Shown here one piece after another: positions 6,786 through 10,359 of a stretch of 10,359 bases of DNA; the stretch's first letter is position 1, and the number at the start of each line of letters is the position of its first letter. Source of the stretch: CAYZXL01 sp964482435 (GTDB taxonomy: Bacteria; Auribacterota; JABMQX01). Position numbers and translations under genes: made by a program. The stretch covers positions 1 to 10,359 of the forward strand of contig CAYZXL010000108.1 in assembly GCA_964482435.1 (NCBI GenBank), in the 5' to 3' direction. Below the pieces are notes generated by a model. That model made no database searches and had not been told where the DNA came from. It saw nothing but the letters and a program-made list of their open reading frames with translations.

Positions 6786-8021
6786 ATGGGCGACGCGGAA
6801 CAAATTGATGTCGTCGTTGCAGGACATATATGTCTGGACGTGATTCCGGAATTTCCGGAAGGGCTTGGGAGCGACCTCGCGCAGATTCTCGTCCCGGGAA
6901 AGCTCGTTAATGTCGGAAACGCCGCGGCTTCGACAGGGGGCTCCGTATCGAACACGGGCCTTGCCCTGCGGCGGCTTGGGCTGAACGTTGCCATGATGGG
7001 GAAAGTCGGAGACGATTTCTTCGGGAAAGCAATTCTTGACTTGCTGAAGAAGTACGGCGTTGAGAGGGGGATGTCCATCGTGCGCGGGGAGGGGACCTCT
7101 TACACGATTGTTGTTGCGCCGCCGGGGATTGACCGGGTTTTCCTCCACAATCCGGGGACAAACGACACGTTCGGACCCGAGGATGTGAACCTCGACATCG
7201 TGCGGGAAGCCAGGCTTTTCCATTTCGGTTATCCGCCCCTGATGAAAAGGATGTACGAGAACGACGGTGAGGAGCTTGTCGAAATATTCCGCAAAGCAAA
7301 GGAGACGGGGGTGACGACGTCGCTGGATGTGTCTCTGCCGGACCCGTCCTCTCCGTCGGGGAAAGTGAACTGGGATTCCATTCTCCGAAACGTTCTTCCG
7401 TACGTGGACATTTTCCTGCCGAGCGCGGAGGAGACGATGTTTATGCTCGACAGGGAGAAGTTCTTTGCGAAGAAGAGGCAGGCCGGGCCGAAGGACGTGC
7501 TGGGCTTCTTCGAGTTGAGCGATCTGTCGGAGCTCGCGGAAAAGCTGCTGTCCTACGGCGCGAAGATTGTCAGCCAAAAATCCGGCTATCTCGGCTTTTA
7601 CATCAAGACCGCAGGAAAAGACAGGCTGCGGGAGATAGGGCGAGCAAAGCCCTCTCACCTCGACAACTGGGCGAACAGGGAGCTTTTTGAACCATCGTTT
7701 CATGTCGAGCACGTGGCGAGCGCGACCGGTTCCGGGGACTCAACGATTGCGGGGTTTTTGGCTGCGTACGTCAGAGGAGAATCCATCGAGTCGTGCATCA
7801 AGTACGGGTGCGCGGTTGGGGCGCAGAACGTGCAGGTGCTCGATGCAGTCAGTGGAATTCGCTCGTGGGGAGAGACGACGCAGCAGTTGCGAGAGAGCTG
7901 GCCCAAAGAGAAACTTTCCTTCCGAGCGCCGGGCTGGCGGCTCGACGAAAAGGGGCAGGTCTGGCACGGCCCGGCCGATAAGCCGAAAGACTGGGCTGAC
8001 GCGCCGCGCGACAGTCAGTGA
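6786..8021 (+). CDS. PfkB/ribokinase-family carbohydrate kinase
   Basis: This ATP-dependent sugar (or nucleoside) kinase has 411 residues. It shows the N-terminal family block VVVAGHICLDVIP (9-21), the substrate-side GG motif STGGSVSNTGLALRRLG (49-65), GKVGDDFFG (72-80) and the C-terminal PfkB signature around SATGSGDSTIAGFLAAY (312-328), where D318 is the expected catalytic base. The start is ATG 6786, with AAGGAG (6774-6779) 6 nt upstream; the frame is open earlier but runs antisense through the lpxK 5' region. The protein is longer than typical members (about 300-340 residues). The extra length is in a basic segment near 222-245, a stretch near 275-300 and a C-terminal tail rich in Trp and Lys (372-411, GWRLDEKGQVWHG). 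Substrate is unknown. It is transcribed divergently from lpxK, and I found no clear plus-strand promoter in the 112 nt between. Confidence 0.88.
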   Translation: MGDAEQIDVVVAGHICLDVIPEFPEGLGSDLAQILVPGKLVNVGNAAASTGGSVSNTGLALRRLGLNVAMMGKVGDDFFGKAILDLLKKYGVERGMSIVRGEGTSYTIVVAPPGIDRVFLHNPGTNDTFGPEDVNLDIVREARLFHFGYPPLMKRMYENDGEELVEIFRKAKETGVTTSLDVSLPDPSSPSGKVNWDSILRNVLPYVDIFLPSAEETMFMLDREKFFAKKRQAGPKDVLGFFELSDLSELAEKLLSYGAKIVSQKSGYLGFYIKTAGKDRLREIGRAKPSHLDNWANRELFEPSFHVEHVASATGSGDSTIAGFLAAYVRGESIESCIKYGCAVGAQNVQVLDAVSGIRSWGETTQQLRESWPKEKLSFRAPGWRLDEKGQVWHGPADKPKDWADAPRDSQ

Positions 8022-8031
8022 CCTGCGCAGA

Positions 8032-8054
8032 CCGGACTTATCGAGGGTGTCCGG
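8032..8054 (+). repeat. Inverted repeat just after the sugar kinase gene
   Basis: CCGGAC (8032-8037) and GTCCGG (8049-8054) form a 6-bp stem with an 11-nt loop, 10 nt after the stop codon. There is no T-run behind it, so it is at best a weak or Rho-assisted 3' end of the kinase transcript. Confidence 0.3.
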
Positions 8055-8115
8055 CGGTCCTGGGGCGAACCCATATCGAGCGCACACATAATCCTGTTTC
8101 AGCAAGATGGCCGTA

Positions 8116-8195
8116 TCCGGCCAACCCAGGTTTTGGGCGGAGATTGTTCTCCGCACAACCTGGCATCCCGCCGCCCCGATGCTGTCCGGCCAACC
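8116..8195. repeat. Direct repeats TCCGGCCAACC flanking a long hairpin
   Basis: The 11-mer TCCGGCCAACC occurs at 8116-8126 and again at 8185-8195. Between them, 8126-8163 folds as an imperfect hairpin: CCAGGTT pairs with AACCTGG and CGGAG with CTCCG, around a 6-nt loop. The arrangement looks like a dispersed intergenic repeat element or the remnant of a small mobile element. Confidence 0.4.
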
Positions 8196-8282
8196 TATCT
8201 TCCTCGTGACAGGAACGTGAAGGATACTCCTCGGCAAGCTGGCGGTTGGCGGAGACACCTCCGGCGTGGTATCAGCCCAGGG

Positions 8283-8352
8283 CATGAACGGTTGAGTTGA
8301 CCTGCATTTTGGAGCGAAGCGGAAAAATGTCAGGTGGAACGATTTGTTGGGC
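8283..8352 (-). repeat. attC-like integron cassette recombination site
   Basis: Read on the minus strand, the site starts with GCCCAAC (8346-8352), an exact match to the RYYYAAC R'' box. It continues with AAATCGTTCC, a hairpin of about 70 nt in total, the arm CAGGTCAACTCAACC, and ends with the R' position GTTCATG (8283-8289). The arms pair as ACCTG/CAGGT and CATTTT/AAAATG, with GTT/AAC separated by unpaired C residues, as expected for attC extrahelical bases. The layout (AAC-A-A-T-C-GTTC on one side, AACTCAA-x-C-GTT on the other) strongly resembles the attC sites of known resistance cassettes as I recall them. The R' half is not consensus, but after recombination that half belongs to the neighbouring cassette. 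It lies 38 nt after the stop codon of the asparagine-synthetase-like gene, in the orientation expected for its cassette. Confidence 0.6.
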
Positions 8353-10212
8353 GATGTTTATCTGCTCAAAGGAATAATACTTATCCTTGCTCAATAGTTA
8401 CGATCTGACATACTTCTCGAAAGTTCCTCACACAAAACATCTAAAGGTTCATTATCTATACAGAGACGTTTCCAAATTGAGTAATTCAATATGTTCCAAA
8501 ACGTCATAGCACTCTTTGGTTCCGTAGACTGAACATTCATAATCGTGTTTTTCTCGAAGCACTTTAATGCCAAAGGCACGAGAGGATCAAAAACGCCTCG
8601 TTTATTTGCCCACCTGCTTGGGGACACTCCAAATCCAGACTTTGGACGTTCTATGATAAATTTTGGGATATGCAGCTCTCTGGCAACACCACGTAATATA
8701 TTTTTGGGTCGTTTTAGTTTGGTCTCCCACTTTATAGAAAACGCATTATTCAGCAGTTCCCGGTCATTGAAAGCGTAGTATAATATCTTACCGTTAGCTT
8801 CACCGAGCTTGGACCAGAGCGATTGGGTAATGGATATGTCACCAATAAGGTCCAACATGGATATTACGTCGTATATCGAATTATGTCTGAATACCTTTAT
8901 GCACTCATATCTGTTTTCAATTATATCTTTTCTCCTGACGTTGAAATAATCACAAACCCATCGCTCACTTCCGTAGTTTCCTAAGGAAAATATTATATTG
9001 CTGGGGTCTTCTAACTGTTTATCAATACTATTTGAGATATTGTCCATTGTTTTGACAAAGCCAGACCCGCGTCCTGTAATTTTCGAAACAGCCTTTAAGA
9101 CAGAAAACCATGGTTGTTTAGATAGCAACCTGTATACCTTGTGATTGGTCCAAGCATATACATCATTGTGCATACCCAAGCCGAAAACCCCATCTGCCCC
9201 CTGGCCCGATATTACAATATCCCTATCATGAGGAAGCCCTTTTTTAAACAACAAATTGAACATAACGGACTGGAGGTGATGAAGTGGTTCCTCAGCAGTT
9301 GATATTGACTCCAGAAATCCATAGAGGTACTCCTTGTTATCAGCCTCATAAAAATAATGATCAGACTTGAGCGCCTCTCCGGCGGATGTGGCGTATTCTT
9401 TTTCTACATCGTTACTAGGACTTTCGAATGGGTATGAGGTTGAGTAACTTTTACTTATACCAAGGACATCTCTACAAATAGCAAATAAAATCGACGAATC
9501 GAGGCCCCCGCTTAGCAAGACGCAAACTCTGCTCCTACATGGACTCAGGAGGTTGATGGAGTGCGATAAATTGGCGCGTGTCTGTTTGATATTTTTTTCT
9601 ATTGAAGTGAATTCTGGGGAAACTGCAGACCTAACACTGAACGGATTGTATTTACGCTCCGATTGAGCAATACACTGTCCGTTAATCAGTGCGATATACA
9701 AGCGGCTACCAGTACAAAGTTGATTGATGTTTTTATATAGCGTTTTGGGTGGAACAACATATCGGTACACAAAAAATTCCGGTAAAACACGAGTGTCTTC
9801 CTCAAGTATGACTCCTGCTTTTCTAAGCATTGATATATGTGTGGAGCAGTAAAACTCAGCCCTTGAATTTATATGATAATAAATCGGCCTGCCCGATTCG
9901 GTAGGCTTGAATACGGAAAGTTTATTTTCCTTTCCATCAAAAACAATTTCTGACAGAATTATAGCCCTAGCATATGGCCCACCGATAAGGGGAGACTCGA
10001 TAATTGAGAATCCAGTTGCGTCCGTAGAGCACTGTGACAAAAAACTGTCAGTAACAATTGTTGCTAACAGCGAGTCTATCTTGGTCTGCCTAACATTCCA
10101 TTCAGCACTGTGGAACCTTTCTTGAATTTGGTTTCGGGTGACTGCAATTAAGAACATTCGGTTCCGCTTCTTTTCAACAAAATGGTTAACGAGTTGTCGG
10201 CCTAGTGCTTAA
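8289..10212 (-). mobile_element. Candidate integron gene cassette carrying the asparagine-synthetase-like gene
   Basis: The proposed cassette runs on the minus strand from TTAAGC (after the G of GTTAAGC, 10207-10213) to the G of GTTCATG (8289). If excised, its rejoined site would have R'' GCCCAAC and R' GTTAAGC; both fit the consensus (RYYYAAC, GTTRRRY). It contains one gene filling almost the whole element, with 55 nt before the ATG and 38 nt between stop and R''. Both are usual for cassettes. The AT-rich composition begins and ends at these borders. At about 1.9 kb it would be large for a cassette. No integrase gene is visible in this window, so the boundaries remain an inference. Confidence 0.5.
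8391..10157 (-). CDS. Asparagine-synthetase-like protein with inactive glutaminase domain
   Basis: This 588-residue protein has the two-domain AsnB architecture. The N-terminal Ntn domain (about 1-165) keeps the fold landmarks, including the end block RYVVPPKTLYKNINQLCTGS (132-151), but starts MFLIAV where an active enzyme has MCGIAG. The nucleophile Cys2 is therefore replaced by Phe and glutamine hydrolysis is not expected. The C-terminal synthetase domain has the ATP-PPi loop SGGLDSS (216-222), SGQGADGVFGLG (317-328; GADG replaces the usual GADE) and the late motif RPKSGFGV (504-511). Relatives without Cys2 include lasso-peptide cyclases, beta-lactam synthetases and unassigned enzymes of polysaccharide clusters, which make amide bonds through acyl-AMP. 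The substrate here is unknown. ATG 10157 is chosen because it aligns with the Ntn start and an in-frame stop lies upstream. The gene is AT-rich (20 G/C of 60 at 9001-9060), unlike its neighbours, and sits inside the candidate cassette. Confidence 0.85.
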   Translation of the reverse strand: MFLIAVTRNQIQERFHSAEWNVRQTKIDSLLATIVTDSFLSQCSTDATGFSIIESPLIGGPYARAIILSEIVFDGKENKLSVFKPTESGRPIYYHINSRAEFYCSTHISMLRKAGVILEEDTRVLPEFFVYRYVVPPKTLYKNINQLCTGSRLYIALINGQCIAQSERKYNPFSVRSAVSPEFTSIEKNIKQTRANLSHSINLLSPCRSRVCVLLSGGLDSSILFAICRDVLGISKSYSTSYPFESPSNDVEKEYATSAGEALKSDHYFYEADNKEYLYGFLESISTAEEPLHHLQSVMFNLLFKKGLPHDRDIVISGQGADGVFGLGMHNDVYAWTNHKVYRLLSKQPWFSVLKAVSKITGRGSGFVKTMDNISNSIDKQLEDPSNIIFSLGNYGSERWVCDYFNVRRKDIIENRYECIKVFRHNSIYDVISMLDLIGDISITQSLWSKLGEANGKILYYAFNDRELLNNAFSIKWETKLKRPKNILRGVARELHIPKFIIERPKSGFGVSPSRWANKRGVFDPLVPLALKCFEKNTIMNVQSTEPKSAMTFWNILNYSIWKRLCIDNEPLDVLCEELSRSMSDRNY

Positions 10213-10223
10213 CGTCGTATAAT
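10194..10223 (+). promoter_or_regulatory. Plus-strand promoter candidate at the cassette border
   Basis: TTGTCG (10194-10199) is followed after 18 bp by a perfect TATAAT (10218-10223). It points away from the asparagine-synthetase-like gene. A plus-strand frame opens at ATG 10222 and stays open to the edge, but it has no ribosome binding site and lies on the -10 box. What this promoter would serve lies outside the window; in integrons the integrase gene is divergent from the cassettes. Confidence 0.3.
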
Positions 10224-10299
10224 GATGCGGAACCAGAGGCTGCGGTTCCCTGGGACCCCGTGGTTGGCAGTTGCCTTTCTCTCGGCGCGACGGTTCACA
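10207..10299 (-). repeat. Possible upstream att site (core GTTAAGC)
   Basis: On the minus strand GTTAAGC (10207-10213) fits the GTTRRRY core exactly and marks the right border of the AT-rich segment. About 80 nt 5' of it, AACCGTCG (10288-10295) can pair with CGACGTT across the core, with one bulge. A GGAACC/GGTTCC hairpin lies between (about 10229-10249). The pairing could outline an attC of about 90 nt, but the would-be R'' (TGTGAAC) does not match RYYYAAC. An attI site or a decayed attC are alternatives. Confidence 0.3.
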
Positions 10300-10300
10300 G

Positions 10301-10359
10301 CTAAGGTGAGTCGTCTGCCTCCTCGTAAGAGGTATCGTCCTCTGATCCGGGGACTGCTA
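10301..10359 (-). CDS. C-terminal fragment of an acidic protein (5' part beyond window edge)
   Basis: A minus-strand frame enters from the right edge and ends at TAG 10301-10303. The visible residues are AVPGSEDDTSYEEADDSP, a very acidic tail. A second minus frame is also open here (it ends at a TAA inside the GTTAAGC region), so the choice is tentative; I prefer the acidic frame because the stop codon sits just before the possible att site. No function can be assigned. Confidence 0.25.
   Translation of the reverse strand, partial: AVPGSEDDTSYEEADDSP

Larger units (their letters stand above)
8022..8282. other. Repeat-rich spacer downstream of the sugar kinase
   Basis: No gene is apparent. 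The stretch carries an inverted repeat after the kinase stop (8032-8054), a direct repeat of 11 bases (8116-8126 and 8185-8195) and a long imperfect hairpin between the two copies (8126-8163). Composition is GC-rich like the genes to its left (38 G/C of 60 at 8161-8220), unlike the DNA to its right. The longest crossing frame (7740-8285, minus) is antisense to the kinase and has no protein-like features. Confidence 0.5.

Noticed and set aside
7740..8285. 181-codon minus-strand ORF spanning the end of the sugar kinase gene and the spacer
   Set aside because: About half is antisense to the kinase and the rest crosses hairpins and direct repeats; no ribosome binding site or domain.
8364..8394. 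Terminator or repeat after the asparagine-synthetase-like gene (GCTCAA direct repeat around an AAGGA/TCCTT hairpin)
   Set aside because: The stem is short and AT-rich with a bulge, has no U-tract, and the repeat is only six bases.
10301..10359. Lasso-peptide precursor upstream of a lasso cyclase (acidic AVPGSEDD tail, Ala followed by Asp at position 8)
   Set aside because: The leader region is outside the window, no B1/B2 genes are visible, nothing follows the cyclase-like gene on its strand, and the synthetase domain looks closer to AsnB (RPKSGFGV end motif). The spacing alone is not evidence.
10222..10359. Plus-strand ORF starting ATGATG and open to the right edge
   Set aside because: The start codon overlaps the TATAAT box, there is no Shine-Dalgarno, and the basic peptide resembles no known N-terminus, including integron integrases. 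Too little sequence to decide.
10229..10359. Structured RNA (6S-like or other) transcribed from the TATAAT promoter
   Set aside because: Some hairpins are present, but none of the conserved 6S, SRP, tmRNA or RNase P motifs could be recognised.

Overview
The window is bacterial chromosome from a Gram-negative organism: lpxK (lipid A 4'-kinase) implies an outer membrane with lipid A. Most of it is GC-rich (for example 40 G/C of 60 bases at 5041-5100). Housekeeping genes are interspersed with secreted or hypothetical proteins and long hairpin-bearing spacers, as in many uncultured Gram-negative lineages (Planctomycetes-like, Sumerlaeota-like and similar). The sequence alone does not fix the phylum.

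Layout. 1-835 (-): 3'-truncated secreted protein of unknown function. 997-1665 (-): small exported HEAT-like repeat protein. 2013-2933 (-): xylose-isomerase-like TIM-barrel sugar phosphate isomerase/epimerase with its own sigma70-type promoter. 2934-3628: long spacer with a cluster of REP-like hairpins. 3629-4612 (+): CPBP (CAAX/Abi) membrane protease. 4680-5465 (+): ComF-type phosphoribosyltransferase. 5456-6592 (-): lpxK, whose 3' end overlaps comF tail to tail. 6786-8021 (+): PfkB/ribokinase-family sugar kinase, divergent from lpxK. 8022-8282: spacer full of inverted and direct repeats. 8283-8352: an attC-like integron recombination site. 8391-10157 (-): AT-rich asparagine-synthetase-like gene. 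10158-10359: a possible second att site and the C-terminal end of a further minus-strand ORF.

The most interesting part is the right-hand 2 kb. The asparagine-synthetase-like gene has a base composition unlike everything else here (20 G/C of 60 at 9001-9060). Its upstream edge is a perfect GTTRRRY core-site match (GTTAAGC, minus strand). Its downstream edge, 38 nt after the stop codon, is a hairpin with a perfect RYYYAAC R'' box (GCCCAAC) and attC-like architecture. The composition change coincides with these two boundaries. I read it as a roughly 1.9 kb integron gene cassette in a chromosomal (possibly sedentary or integrase-less) array. The encoded enzyme keeps the ATP-PPi synthetase motif but has Phe where the glutaminase nucleophile Cys2 should be, so it is probably an amide- or adenylate-forming enzyme of unknown substrate rather than a normal glutamine-dependent asparagine synthetase.

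The remaining genes look like ordinary housekeeping or accessory functions in short transcription units. Three minus-strand promoters with near-consensus -35/-10 elements can be read directly (upstream of the isomerase, lpxK and the HEAT-like gene). The lpxK promoter rules out the most upstream ATG as the start codon.
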